A stretch of DNA of 64,000 nucleotides from Fulverythrobacter ferritrahens (GCF_020539485.1 NZ_JACDXU010000001.1:186001-250000); one strand, 5' to 3'; positions 43,935 to 52,845 are shown, numbered from the stretch's first letter. Numbers and translations: made by a program. Notes: generated by a model from the sequence alone, not told the origin.

Positions 43935-44262
43935 GGATTCGTTTACCGCTCTCGACGCTCTTTCGGCCCTCTCCCAGCAGACAAGGCTGGAGGCGTTCCG
44001 TCTGCTCGTGCGGCACGAGCCTGAGGGCCTGCCTGCGGGCGAGATTGCGCAGGCGCTGGAGGTGCCGGCCAATACGCTTTCCACTCACCTTGGCCTTCTT
44101 GCGCGGGCAGGGCTGGTCACGGCCGAGCGGCAGAGCCGCACCATCCGCTATCGTGCCGATCTGGCAGGGCTGCGTGCCCTGATGGTCTATCTTGCCAAGG
44201 ATTGTTGCGGCGGAAATGCGGAACTGTGCCGCCCGCTGCTGGCCGAACTCGATTGCTGCTGA
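43933..44262 (+). CDS. arsR: ArsR-family arsenic-responsive repressor
   Basis: A 109-residue winged-helix repressor. The DNA-recognition helix is VPANTLSTHLGLLARAGLV. The metalloid site is not the classical CxC of the recognition helix; instead cysteines C91, C92 and C99 (DCCGGNAELC) and C108-C109 lie at the C-terminus, as in the Acidithiobacillus-type ArsR. It would release its operator on binding As(III). It heads the operon arsR-arsC-acr3-arsH. The start at 43933 is inside the palindrome; upstream in-frame ATGs at 43852/43855 lack a good ribosome site. Confidence 0.92.
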   Translation: MDSFTALDALSALSQQTRLEAFRLLVRHEPEGLPAGEIAQALEVPANTLSTHLGLLARAGLVTAERQSRTIRYRADLAGLRALMVYLAKDCCGGNAELCRPLLAELDCC

Positions 44263-44278
44263 AGGACGGAAATCCGAA

Positions 44279-44701
44279 ATGGACGTGGTGATTTATCACA
44301 ACCCCGAATGCGGGACTTCCCGCAACACGCTGGCCATGATCCGCAATGCCGGGATCGAGCCGCATGTGGTGGAATATCTCAAGACGCCGCCATCGCGCGC
44401 CATGCTGGAAGGGTTGATCGAACGGGCGGGGATCGCCCCGCGCGCCTTGCTGCGCGAGAAAGGGACGCCCTATGCCGAGCTTGGGCTCGATAATCCGGAC
44501 CTGACCGATGCCCGACTGATCGACGCGATGATGGAACATCCGATCCTCATCAATCGCCCGCTGGTGGTCTCGCCGCTGGGGGTGAAGCTGTGCCGCCCTT
44601 CGGAAGAAGTGCTGGACCTGCTGCCCGCCCAGAACGGCGCCTTCGCCAAGGAAGATGGCGAGCAGGTGGTGAACGCCGCCGGCAATCGAATTTCCGGCTG
44701 A
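44279..44701 (+). CDS. arsC: Arsenate reductase, glutaredoxin-dependent
   Basis: Reduces arsenate to arsenite using glutathione/glutaredoxin. It is 140 residues, the usual length, with the catalytic cysteine C11 in [12 protein letters not shown] and the conserved NRPLVV segment with its arginine. It lies 16 bases after arsR and 10 before the arsenite exporter. The coupling of reduction to export by Acr3 is standard for such operons. Confidence 0.96.
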   Translation: MDVVIYHNPECGTSRNTLAMIRNAGIEPHVVEYLKTPPSRAMLEGLIERAGIAPRALLREKGTPYAELGLDNPDLTDARLIDAMMEHPILINRPLVVSPLGVKLCRPSEEVLDLLPAQNGAFAKEDGEQVVNAAGNRISG

Positions 44702-44711
44702 GGGATACATC

Positions 44712-45785
44712 ATGACCGCAACCGCCGCGCGGGCCCGGCTTTCGTTCCTCGATCGCTATCTCACCTTGTGGATATTCCTCGCCATGGCGCTGGGCGTCGG
44801 GCTCGGCTCCGCATCTGAGGAACTGCCTAGGACGATCGAGAGCCTTTCCTGGGGCAGCACCAACATTCCCATCGCCATTGGCCTGATCCTGATGCTGTTC
44901 CCGCCGCTGGCGAAGGTGAAGTATGAGGAACTGGGGCGGGTGTTCCGCGATACGCGGATTCTGGGCCTGTCTTTCCTGCTGGCCTGGATCGTCGGCCCGG
45001 CGCTGATGTTCACGCTGGCGGTTACGTTCCTTGGCAATTCGCCGGAATATATGACCGGCCTGATCCTGATCGGTATCGCGCCATGTATTGCCATGGTGCT
45101 AGTGTGGAACCAGCTGGCGCATGGCGATCCGCAATATGTCACCGGGCTGGTGGCGTTTAATTCGCTGCTCCAGATCTTCTTCTACACTCCCTATGCTTGG
45201 CTGTTGCTGACAGTGCTTCCGCCTGTGTTCGGGCTGGAATCGCATGTGGTGCATGTGGAATTCGCCACCATCGCCAAGGCAGTGCTGACCTATCTGGGCG
45301 TGCCCTTTGCCGCAGGCTATCTGGTGCGGCGGACCTTGATCGCCCGCAAGGGCCTCGATTGGTACGATCATCGCTTCCTGCCTGCGATCAGCCCGGTCAC
45401 GCTGATCGCGCTGCTCTTCACCATCGTCGCCATGTTCAGCCTGAAGGGCGGCGAGATTCTGGCCCTGCCGATGGACGCCGTGAAGGTGGGGGTGCCGCTG
45501 GTGATTTTCTTTGTGACGATGTTTCTGGTCAGCTTCGCACTCTCGAAGCTGGCGGGGGCAGATTATCCGCGCGCGGCGGCTCTGTCCTTCACGGCGGCTT
45601 CGAACAATTTCGAACTGGCGATCGCGGTTTCCATCGCTGCGTTTGGCTTGGCTTCCCCGGTGGCCTTTGCGGCCGTGATCGGCCCGCTGGTCGAGGTGCC
45701 GGTGCTGATCGCGCTGGTCAATGTCGCCTTGTGGATTGGCCGTCGCTGGTTTGCCGACACGATGCCGGAAGGGGAGCGGGTGTAA
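44712..45785 (+). CDS. acr3: Arsenite efflux permease Acr3
   Basis: A 357-residue inner membrane arsenite exporter with about ten hydrophobic helices. It carries the Acr3 hallmark cysteine segment [12 protein letters not shown] and [14 protein letters not shown]. It belongs to the Acr3 family, not the ArsB family of enterobacteria. Its stop overlaps the arsH start by one base (TAATG). Confidence 0.95.
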   Translation: MTATAARARLSFLDRYLTLWIFLAMALGVGLGSASEELPRTIESLSWGSTNIPIAIGLILMLFPPLAKVKYEELGRVFRDTRILGLSFLLAWIVGPALMFTLAVTFLGNSPEYMTGLILIGIAPCIAMVLVWNQLAHGDPQYVTGLVAFNSLLQIFFYTPYAWLLLTVLPPVFGLESHVVHVEFATIAKAVLTYLGVPFAAGYLVRRTLIARKGLDWYDHRFLPAISPVTLIALLFTIVAMFSLKGGEILALPMDAVKVGVPLVIFFVTMFLVSFALSKLAGADYPRAAALSFTAASNNFELAIAVSIAAFGLASPVAFAAVIGPLVEVPVLIALVNVALWIGRRWFADTMPEGERV

Positions 45786-46525
45786 TGAACCGTCTGCGCG
45801 ACCTGCCAGATCCGGCCAGCTTCCCGGCACTGAAACCGGAGTATCTCCACCGTTTGCCGGCAGAAGGGCTGGGCAGCCTCAGTCCGCCGCCGCGTATCCT
45901 GCTGCTCTATGGCTCGCTACGCGAGCGATCCTATTCACGGCTGGCAGTGGAGGAGGCCGCGCGGCTGTTGCAGCTGTTCGGCTGCGAGACGCGGATTTTC
46001 GATCCCTCAGATCTGCCGCTGCCCGATCAGGTGGCGGGTGATGATCACCCGGCGGTGCACGAACTGCGTGAGCATTCGTTCTGGTCCGAAGGGCAGGTGT
46101 GGTGCAGCCCGGAACGGCACGGCCAGATCACCGGGGTGATGAAGGCCCAGATCGACCATCTGCCGCTCGCCTATAAGGGCCTGCGACCCACTCAGGGCCG
46201 TACACTGGCCGTGATGCAGGTCTGCGCCGGATCGCAGAGCTTCAACAGCGTCAATACCCTGCGTATCCTCGGCCGCTGGATGCGGATGGTGACGATCCCC
46301 AATCAGTCGAGCGTGGCCAAGGCTTATGAGGAATTCGACGAGGCCGGGCGGATGAAGCCGTCGAGCTATTATGACCGCATCGTGGATGTGATGGAAGAAC
46401 TGGTCCGCTTCACCGTGCTGCTGCGGCCGCACGCGGCGCAATTGGTGGACCGCTATTCCGAGCGCAAGGATCGCGGTGAGCCGGTGGATACGCCGGTGGA
46501 AGCGGCGGGGCTGGCGCGGCCCTAG
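45785..46525 (+). CDS. arsH: NADPH-dependent FMN reductase ArsH
   Basis: A 246-residue flavodoxin-like oxidoreductase. The FMN phosphate loop is [13 protein letters not shown]; further hallmarks are [10 protein letters not shown] and [17 protein letters not shown]. ArsH proteins oxidise trivalent organoarsenicals to less toxic pentavalent forms. It closes the ars operon. Its presence next to a dioxygenase/amidohydrolase pair is noted under findings. Confidence 0.95.
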   Translation: MNRLRDLPDPASFPALKPEYLHRLPAEGLGSLSPPPRILLLYGSLRERSYSRLAVEEAARLLQLFGCETRIFDPSDLPLPDQVAGDDHPAVHELREHSFWSEGQVWCSPERHGQITGVMKAQIDHLPLAYKGLRPTQGRTLAVMQVCAGSQSFNSVNTLRILGRWMRMVTIPNQSSVAKAYEEFDEAGRMKPSSYYDRIVDVMEELVRFTVLLRPHAAQLVDRYSERKDRGEPVDTPVEAAGLARP

Positions 46526-46531
46526 GCTGCC

Positions 46532-46885
46532 CTAAACATCCCCTCGGACGCCCTTTATTGCTTCGCCGAGCAATTTCGCAGCTTGCGGATCTGCCGCGAT
46601 GATGCGGTGGACCTCGCCAGCCATATGTAGGAAGGCAGGATCATTCGCTGCTGCTTCGCCGAATTCGTCCACAAGCAGAGCGGAGATCAGTGTGCGGGCG
46701 AGGTCTTCATCCGAAAGATCGTCGGCACGCAGCACTGCTTCCACCCGGCCAGCAGCGGGCGAGCGACGCTGGACGCCGGTGGCCGAACTGGCGCTGCCCT
46801 TGCGAGCGCGACCGGACTTGTCGAGGCGCTGCAATTGCTGTCGTAACAGCAGCAGCACCTGATCGACTTGGTTGATGCGGGTCAT
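46532..46885 (-). CDS. Small protein at the end of the flagellar operon, function unknown
   Basis: A 117-residue soluble protein with a basic first third (LLLRQQLQRLDKSGRARKG) and a helical second part (DLARTLISALLVDEFGEAAANDPAFLHMAGEVHRII). I do not recognise a family. It lies 12 bases after the TPR gene and is the last gene of the long minus-strand flagellar operon, convergent with arsH six bases away. A role as an assembly factor or anti-sigma-like partner of FliA is conceivable but unsupported. Confidence 0.6.
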   Translation of the reverse strand: MTRINQVDQVLLLLRQQLQRLDKSGRARKGSASSATGVQRRSPAAGRVEAVLRADDLSDEDLARTLISALLVDEFGEAAANDPAFLHMAGEVHRIIAADPQAAKLLGEAIKGVRGDV

Positions 46886-46897
46886 CGTGCCTGCCCG

Positions 46898-47473
46898 TCA
46901 GTGCCGGGTCGGGCCGCCGGGAAACTGGCCGAGCAGCAGAGAAGTGGCGGAAAGGTCGGAGGCTTCTCCTTCGCCCTCCTCCCCCTGTGTTCCGCCAGCC
47001 TTCATCGCCCTTTCGCATTCGGCCATCAGCAAGCGAATGTCGCCATTGAGCGGCTCGTTCTCGCGGTTGAGTGCGATGCCTTCCCGCATCCGGGCAAGTG
47101 CAGGCTCGAATTCGTCACGCACCAGATGGGTCAGCCCTTCCACGAATTTGCGCAGATAGGCATCTTCCGGCAGGCGCAGCAGCGGGCCCCAGCTGGACAG
47201 GGCCCGGTCCACTTCCCCTGAAGTCAGTTCGAAGAAGCCCAGCTGATAGCGGGCAATCGCAAAATCGGGCGCCAGTTCCACAGCACGGGCCAGCGCGGCA
47301 TGCGCCTCGCGGGGCTCCTTTCGCCCGGCCAGGATCGATCCGCGCATGAAATGCAGGCGCGGGTCTTGCGGGAAGCGTTTCAGCGCCGCATCCACTGCCG
47401 CCAGGTCTTCCGTATCGCTGGCCTGCATCTGCCGCACCAGCGCGGCCATATCCTCGTCGCCGCACAATTCCAT
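46898..47473 (-). CDS. TPR-repeat protein after fliA
   Basis: A 191-residue soluble protein with tetratricopeptide repeats (AVDAALKRFPQDPRLHFMRGSIL, REAHAALARAVELAPDFAIARYQLG) and an acidic tail. No signal peptide. It lies 10 bases after fliA. Together with the TPR protein after flhA it brackets the two convergent flagellar operons. It could be an export chaperone; not determined. Confidence 0.75.
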   Translation of the reverse strand: MELCGDEDMAALVRQMQASDTEDLAAVDAALKRFPQDPRLHFMRGSILAGRKEPREAHAALARAVELAPDFAIARYQLGFFELTSGEVDRALSSWGPLLRLPEDAYLRKFVEGLTHLVRDEFEPALARMREGIALNRENEPLNGDIRLLMAECERAMKAGGTQGEEGEGEASDLSATSLLLGQFPGGPTRH

Positions 47474-47483
47474 CTTCGTTCTC

Positions 47484-48257
47484 CTAACGCAGCTTTGCGG
47501 TCATTCCCCGGAGCCTGTCCAGAGCGGCCTTGTGTATTTGCGATACCCGCCCTTTGGTGACGCCCATCAGCACGGCAATCTGCTGAAAGCTGACGCCATT
47601 GCGGTAATGCTGGCGGATCACGAACTCCTCACGCTCGGGCAGGCTATCGACCAAGGCTCGTACCCGGCCCTGCAGATCGCGCCAGGCGAGGCTCTCATAC
47701 GGAGTGGGGGCGGGATCGGGGATTGCGTGCAATTCCGGCTTCCGCTCTCCTTCCAGCATCAGCCCCAGGGCGATGGCGGCGGACAAGGCGGATAGAGCGG
47801 CAAGGGCATCGAGAGGCTCGCCACCGCGGTCCTGGAGCGATTTTAGCCGCTCCCGTTCGATCCGGTGGCGAAAGTGGCGCTGTGCTGCCCCTTCGCTCAC
47901 CTGCGCCAGATGATTGGCGATGTGTCCCCTAATGCGCAGGCGGGCGAAGGCTTCGAACGGTACCCCTCGCGCGGCGTCGAAGCGACCGATCGCCTGTATC
48001 AGTGCTTCATAGGCCAGTTGCTCCACATCTCCGCGTTCATAATTGCCGCGGGCTCGCCGGGCGAATTGCGAGGCGGCGAGGCGAGCGGCGAATGGGCGAT
48101 AATGTTCGAACAGGCGGTGGCGATTCTCCGGACCGGGATCGTCGCCGAAGCTGCGCCAGAGGGCCGCCTCCACCCGTTCCGGCCGCAGCAGCAGCTCCAC
48201 GCCGCGCAAGGGTGTCCTGCCGCCGCGCTTGTCCTCGCGATAGCCGCCGGCCCTCAT
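47484..48257 (-). CDS. fliA: Flagellar sigma factor FliA (sigma28)
   Basis: A 257-residue sigma70-family factor. Region 2 is seen in LFEHYRPFAARLAASQFARR...GDVEQLAYEALIQAIGRFD and FARLRIRGHIANHL; region 4 in LPEREEFVIRQHYRNGVSFQQIAVLMGVTKGRVSQIHKAAL. It directs RNA polymerase to late flagellar promoters. ATG 48257 overlaps the fliP stop (ATGA), placing fliA in the export operon rather than alone. No flgM anti-sigma gene is seen in the window. Confidence 0.93.
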   Translation of the reverse strand: MRAGGYREDKRGGRTPLRGVELLLRPERVEAALWRSFGDDPGPENRHRLFEHYRPFAARLAASQFARRARGNYERGDVEQLAYEALIQAIGRFDAARGVPFEAFARLRIRGHIANHLAQVSEGAAQRHFRHRIERERLKSLQDRGGEPLDALAALSALSAAIALGLMLEGERKPELHAIPDPAPTPYESLAWRDLQGRVRALVDSLPEREEFVIRQHYRNGVSFQQIAVLMGVTKGRVSQIHKAALDRLRGMTAKLR

Positions 48258-48976
48258 GTGAAACTGCCGAGCAACCCTTCCAGCACAAGGCTCCACCCGT
48301 CGATCAGCACGAACATCAGCACCTTGACCGGCAGGGATATGGTGGCCGGGGGCACCATCATCATGCCCAGCGACAGCAGGATGCTGGCCACAACCAGATC
48401 GATCAGCAGGAAGGGCAGCAGGATCACGAAGCCGATGGTGAAGGCCACGCGCAATTCATTGAGCATGAATGCCGGTGTTAGCTTCAGCAATTCGACATCT
48501 TGCGGCGTGGCGGGAAGTGGGCTGCCCGACATGCGATAGACCATCTCCAGATCGCTATCGCGCGTGTGGGCCAGCATGAATTCGCGCAGTGGCTGCGATC
48601 CGCCTTCCAGCGCTTGCGTGAGTTCCAGAGTTCCGTCCAGCAGGGGCTGGAGGCCTTTCTGGTTCACTTCGGTGAGGGTGGGGCCCATCACGAATGCGGT
48701 CATGAACAGGGCAAGGCTGGTCAGGACCGCATTGGGGGGAGTTTGCGGCATGCCGAATGCGTGGCGCACCATGGACAGAACCACCACGATCCGGATGAAG
48801 CTGGTGGTGCTGATCAGGATCGCGGGGACAATCGCCAGGACGACCAGGATCACCCCGATCCTCACTGCCTCGGTAGTTTGCGGAGCACCGCCGGCGCTCG
48901 CCGCAAAGGCGGGGCTGGCGCCCAGTGCGGCGCAGACTGCCAGCGTGGGCGCGATCCATTGCCGGGTCCGCATCAT
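48254..48976 (-). CDS. fliP: Flagellar export gate protein FliP
   Basis: A 240-residue inner membrane protein with a cleavable signal (ASPAFA) and four membrane helices. FliP hallmarks are SFIRIVVVLSMVRHAFGMPQTPPN, VMGPTLTEVNQ and FILLPFLLIDLVVASILLSLGM. It forms the core of the FliPQR gate. It overlaps fliO by four bases and fliA by four. FliP is thus in one operon and its partners FliQ and FliR in the other. Confidence 0.96.
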   Translation of the reverse strand: MMRTRQWIAPTLAVCAALGASPAFAASAGGAPQTTEAVRIGVILVVLAIVPAILISTTSFIRIVVVLSMVRHAFGMPQTPPNAVLTSLALFMTAFVMGPTLTEVNQKGLQPLLDGTLELTQALEGGSQPLREFMLAHTRDSDLEMVYRMSGSPLPATPQDVELLKLTPAFMLNELRVAFTIGFVILLPFLLIDLVVASILLSLGMMMVPPATISLPVKVLMFVLIDGWSLVLEGLLGSFT

Positions 48977-49335
48977 TGCGGCCCTCTCAGAATGGTGGCG
49001 CCGCTGGCAGTCACTGCCAGCAGCCAGGTCTCCCCGTCACATTCGACCAGGCATAAATCCGCCGTGGGGCTGGCCCGGCGCGTTTCGATCACGCTGATCC
49101 TTCGGGCCGATGCCTGACCACGCCGCTGGAACAGCGCGGAAGGGGCAATCGGCCCGCCGCCACGCTGATGGCGCTTGAGTAGCAGTACCGCGCCAAAGGC
49201 CAGGGCAATGCAGAAGGCAAGGGCGAGCAACATTCGCAGCCACGGGATGTCGGGGGAAGATCCTCCCGCCAGTTGTCCTGCCAGCGCCGGTGCGGGCAGA
49301 GCAAGCAGCGTAAGGGCAAAGGCGGCGCGCATCAT
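48973..49335 (-). CDS. fliO: Flagellar export protein FliO
   Basis: A 120-residue bitopic membrane protein. It has a signal-like N-terminus (LLALPAPALA), a single helix LLALAFCIALAFGAVLLL, and a cytoplasmic FliO domain with the conserved RRISVIETRRASPTADLCLVECDGE. It helps assemble FliP. It lies between fliN (2-base gap) and fliP (4-base overlap). Confidence 0.9.
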   Translation of the reverse strand: MMRAAFALTLLALPAPALAGQLAGGSSPDIPWLRMLLALAFCIALAFGAVLLLKRHQRGGGPIAPSALFQRRGQASARRISVIETRRASPTADLCLVECDGETWLLAVTASGATILRGPQ

Positions 49336-49337
49336 GC

Positions 49338-49616
49338 CTATCCGCCGATCTCGGTAACGCGGATAGCGTATTTATTGTCCACGCTCACGATCTCGCCCCG
49401 GGCGATGACGCGGCCATTCACGCGGACTTCCGCCGCTTCCGTCAGCATGCGGTCCACCGGCACCAGATCGCCTTTGGCCAGCGCGGCAAGCTCCGCGACC
49501 GAAAGCCGGGCTTCTCCCAGGATCACTTCCAGATCGACTTCGACATGATCGATCAACCGAGGAGGCAGTTCGGCCTTGCGGGCCGGTTCGAGGGTATTTG
49601 CGTCGTCATCTACCAT
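49338..49616 (-). CDS. fliN: C-ring protein FliN
   Basis: A 92-residue SpoA-domain protein with the typical VDLEVILGEARLSVAELAALAKGDLVPVD and VNGRVIARGEIVSVDNKYAIRV. FliN forms the base of the rotor C-ring and docks the FliH-FliI export complex. It overlaps the larger SpoA protein by seven bases. The usual partner FliM is not present in canonical form. Confidence 0.93.
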   Translation of the reverse strand: MVDDDANTLEPARKAELPPRLIDHVEVDLEVILGEARLSVAELAALAKGDLVPVDRMLTEAAEVRVNGRVIARGEIVSVDNKYAIRVTEIGG

Positions 49617-50362
49617 TGCGTTGCAGGCCTTGTGAGCTGGAACAGAAGCCCGCTTTCGCCCGGCACGAGGGCAAGCGCGCCACTGGCGGCGGGCATATTG
49701 TCGATCAGGGCATCGAGCGGGGCGGCGAGAGGAGTGTCGAGGGCAAGGACATCGCCAACCTCAAGCGTTTGAACCTCGGCCAGAGCGAGGCGGCTGCAGC
49801 CGAGCCTTGCGCCGATGCGTAGCGGCTGCGGCTCCAGCGCGGGGCTGCGCGGGCCGAGTGGCGCGCGCTTGCGGCCCGAACCGGCCCAACCGCGGGCGAG
49901 CAGCGCCAACACACTTGCCCCCGCCTCGATCCTGAGCAGCAGGTCTCCATCCGCCGATGTAACGGGCAGGGTGAAACCTTCGGCCGAATTGCCCTGAGGC
50001 AGGGCGATGTCGAGCAAGGATCCAAGCGCGGCCAGCGACCTTTCGACCAGACTCTCAATCACCGCACGGTCCTGCGGCGTTCGCAGATCATGTTCGGCAA
50101 GGCCGCGGCCCAGCAATTGTGAGCCAAGGGCCAACCGTCCTTCCTCATGCAGCGCCAGCCGGAATCCCCGACCTTCATACGGGGATGTAAAGCCGAGCAT
50201 AGTGGGGCCCTGCTCCAGTCTTTCCCAGCGCGGCGGCATGCACGGCCGGGCGGCGGCGAACCATTCGCCCGCCCATTCCTGCACGCAGCGCGCCACCGGC
50301 TCCGCGGTGCGGGCATCCAGCAAGGCGCTGTCCGGCAGCCAGAGAAGGGGAGTGGCGGTCAT
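49610..50362 (-). CDS. SpoA-domain protein in the FliM position (FliM/YscQ-like)
   Basis: A 250-residue protein whose C-terminal part (about 175-245) is a SpoA domain (ARLGCSRLALAEVQTLEVGDVLALDTPL). The N-terminal part has no FliM-type EIDALL phospho-CheY peptide and no recognisable FliM middle domain, so it looks more like the YscQ/HrcQ proteins of injectisomes than FliM. It overlaps flgE and fliN. It probably replaces FliM in the C-ring or sorting platform; that is inference. Confidence 0.7.
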   Translation of the reverse strand: MTATPLLWLPDSALLDARTAEPVARCVQEWAGEWFAAARPCMPPRWERLEQGPTMLGFTSPYEGRGFRLALHEEGRLALGSQLLGRGLAEHDLRTPQDRAVIESLVERSLAALGSLLDIALPQGNSAEGFTLPVTSADGDLLLRIEAGASVLALLARGWAGSGRKRAPLGPRSPALEPQPLRIGARLGCSRLALAEVQTLEVGDVLALDTPLAAPLDALIDNMPAASGALALVPGESGLLFQLTRPATQW

Positions 50363-51534
50363 CCCTGACCCCGGATGCCGAAGAGCTGCTGGATCATATC
50401 ATTGGAGACACTGATGATTTGCGATGACGCCTGGAAGCCGCGCTGGATCAGGATCAGTTCGGCGAATTGCGATCCCAGATCGACATTGGAGGCTTCCAGC
50501 CTGCGGCTGAGGACTGTCCCCACGCGGCTGTCTTCTGCGGGCAGATATTGAACCTGGCCAAAGCCATTATGCGCGAACAACCCGCTGCTGCGCTGTTCCA
50601 GCGTCTGCGGATCGCGGAAATCGGCCAATGCGATGGTCCCCAGTGCCTTCTTCTCTTCATTGCTATAGGTGATTTCCAGCTCGCCCTTGGCGTTGACGGC
50701 CAGCTTGGTGACCGATCCCGTGCCATGCCCGTCCACCTCGGCAGCGCGCAGCGAACTGACTGTGCCGGAGGAGAAAGAGGAGACGCGGGAGAAATCGAAC
50801 TCCACCGAAAGCCCGCTGGCGACTTCCTCGAAAGTCAGGGTTCGCGTGGCGGGATCGGCGACACCGGCAATGAATTTCAGCGTCTTGGTGCCGATCTCTG
50901 TCCCTTCACCATCTGTGACCTTGACAGTCCATTGATCGAATACGGTTTCTTCGCGGGAGAATTTCAGCGTCCAGAGATGCTCTTTCCCGCGCTCGTCGAA
51001 CACTTTGACGTCAGCAATGGAAAATTCGGTGGCGGTGGAAGAAAGGTTGTCGGCGAATTCGATCTTCGTCGTCTCTTCCGGCGGACTGGTGCGAGAGGCA
51101 TCGATGTTCAGGCTTACGGGCCGTCCGCCATTGTCGAGTACGGCCAGCCGATAATCCGTCCCGGAAAGGACGATATAGCCCTCATCATTCACCATGAAGC
51201 TGCCTGTACGGGTATAGAGCGTCTGGTCCCCGTCGAGCAGAACGAAGAAGCCCCCACCGTCGATTGCCAGATCGAGATCCCGGTCGGTCTGGCGCAATTC
51301 GCCCTGGCCGAAATTGAGCGAGATGTCCTGCAGGCTAACCCCGTGGCCCGCCTGGCTGCCTGACGAGGTGTAGTCCAGCCCGCCAGAACTGCCCGAACCA
51401 TAGACATCAGAGAAGCTGACGTCCGATGCCTTGAACCCCGTGGTGTTGAGGTTGCTGACATTGTTGCTTACGGTCTTCAGCCCTTCGGAATAGGCGTTAA
51501 GCCCGCTCAGCCCGATATAGATTGATCCGAACAT
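50359..51534 (-). CDS. flgE: Flagellar hook protein FlgE
   Basis: A 391-residue exported subunit of the hook. It has the N-terminal rod-hook motif IYIGLSGLNAYSEGLKTVSNNVSNLNTTGFK, the central QTDRDLDLAIDGGGFFVL, and the C-terminal LEASNVDLGSQFAELILIQRGFQASSQII. No cleavable signal, as expected for a type III substrate. It follows flgD by one base. Confidence 0.96.
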   Translation of the reverse strand: MFGSIYIGLSGLNAYSEGLKTVSNNVSNLNTTGFKASDVSFSDVYGSGSSGGLDYTSSGSQAGHGVSLQDISLNFGQGELRQTDRDLDLAIDGGGFFVLLDGDQTLYTRTGSFMVNDEGYIVLSGTDYRLAVLDNGGRPVSLNIDASRTSPPEETTKIEFADNLSSTATEFSIADVKVFDERGKEHLWTLKFSREETVFDQWTVKVTDGEGTEIGTKTLKFIAGVADPATRTLTFEEVASGLSVEFDFSRVSSFSSGTVSSLRAAEVDGHGTGSVTKLAVNAKGELEITYSNEEKKALGTIALADFRDPQTLEQRSSGLFAHNGFGQVQYLPAEDSRVGTVLSRRLEASNVDLGSQFAELILIQRGFQASSQIISVSNDMIQQLFGIRGQG

Positions 51535-51535
51535 G

Positions 51536-51979
51536 TCAGTTGGACTCCCTGATCTGCGAGACCGCCCCGAGACTGATGTTCGAGATGGTCTGGTTATTGG
51601 CGGTCTGAATGGTGAGGGTAGGACCTTCCTGTCCGAAGGCGATGGACGTGACCTTGCCGGTCAGTACGGTATTGCCAGCCGGGATCTCGACAATCCGGCC
51701 CAGCAAGGTGGCGGCTTGCGAGGTCGATTGCGCCGAAACGAGCGCCTGCAGGCTCTCGGACATTTGCTGGGTTTGCTGAATCTGCGAGAATTGCGCGAGC
51801 TGGGAAACGAACTGGAAATTGTCCATCGGCTTCAGCGGATCCTGATAGGTCAGCTGGGTAAGGACGATCTTCAGCAGATCCTCGAACCCCAGGCCAAAGG
51901 CGTCCGTCGCGCTTTGCGTGGTCTGGGAAGAGGTCGCGGCGGAGGACCCTCCCAACGCATCGATCGGATTGCTGGCCAC
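51536..51979 (-). CDS. flgD: Hook cap protein FlgD
   Basis: A 147-residue hook-capping protein with the conserved DLLKIVLTQLTYQDPLKPMDN and FVSQLAQFSQIQQTQQM N-terminal motifs. It is at the short end for the family: the C-terminal Ig-like part is nearly missing, leaving LLGRIVEIPAGNTVLTGKV. It lies five bases after fliK. Confidence 0.92.
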   Translation of the reverse strand: MASNPIDALGGSSAATSSQTTQSATDAFGLGFEDLLKIVLTQLTYQDPLKPMDNFQFVSQLAQFSQIQQTQQMSESLQALVSAQSTSQAATLLGRIVEIPAGNTVLTGKVTSIAFGQEGPTLTIQTANNQTISNISLGAVSQIRESN

Positions 51980-51984
51980 CTGTT

Positions 51985-52845
51985 CTACCCTTTCGCGACT
52001 TCATGGATGACGATGGCGGAGCTGCGGTGTCCGTGACTTTCCAGCAGATGGGTCAGCGCGGTTTCCAGCGCCCTGCGTTCGTTTTCGGCCAGTTTCGGCA
52101 GGCGCAGGATCAGTTGCAGGCCACCTTCCGTCCTTACGAGCTGCGCGCCAAAGGGAGAGGTTTGACCGGAAGGCATGGCCACCAGAGGCTCATGCGCTGC
52201 GCGCTGGCTGTCTCGGGATTGTGGCAGTTCCGGCAGGGGTATGGACTGGCGGGGCTCAGGCGCAGCGCCGGTGCCGGTGCCGGTGGTGGGCATAGCCCGG
52301 CCCATATTCGCCGCTGACAGCCCCCGGGCGGTCAGGGTGTCGGATGGTTGCGGTGAAAGTGCTGGCTGCTCAGGTCGATAGTGCGGTGTCTGTGGCCCCT
52401 GCAGGTCAGGCGCGATAGAAGCCACGGGAAGCTCCTTCGCGATTGCATTATCCGGGCGGGCTGTTGTGGCGCCAGGCGGTATGGCTGATGTTTCCACGCG
52501 GCTGGAAAGGCTGGGTTGAGTAAGGCTCTCCGAGTGGCCGCCGGGCAAATTCAGCGCCATTTCCACCAGCAATCTCGCGGCGCTGAAGGCCTCGGCGGGT
52601 GCGCCGGGCGAGGGCGCCAGCGCGGCAGCACGGCGGGCTTGTTCCTCCGTCAACTCGCCGTGTCGTGAGGGGAGGAAATCAGGCGTGAGATCAGGCTCCT
52701 CGCGGGTGGCGAGCAAGGACGCAAGCAGATCGGAAAATGCGCTCGCTTGCGTGCCCGAGTCAGTCCGGACGCCCGGTATAGAATTTGACAGCTGCCCCTG
52801 CTGGGGGGCGACTTTTTGCGGGAATGCCGGGAAGGATATGGTCAT
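51985..52845 (-). CDS. fliK: Hook-length control protein FliK
   Basis: A 286-residue protein with a long proline-, serine- and glutamine-rich ruler region and a C-terminal FliK domain (QLVRTEGGLQLILRLPKLAENERRALETALTHLL). It gauges hook length and triggers the FlhB switch. The ruler is short compared with the roughly 400-residue enteric FliK. Position after fliJ and before flgD supports the call. Confidence 0.85.
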   Translation of the reverse strand: MTISFPAFPQKVAPQQGQLSNSIPGVRTDSGTQASAFSDLLASLLATREEPDLTPDFLPSRHGELTEEQARRAAALAPSPGAPAEAFSAARLLVEMALNLPGGHSESLTQPSLSSRVETSAIPPGATTARPDNAIAKELPVASIAPDLQGPQTPHYRPEQPALSPQPSDTLTARGLSAANMGRAMPTTGTGTGAAPEPRQSIPLPELPQSRDSQRAAHEPLVAMPSGQTSPFGAQLVRTEGGLQLILRLPKLAENERRALETALTHLLESHGHRSSAIVIHEVAKG

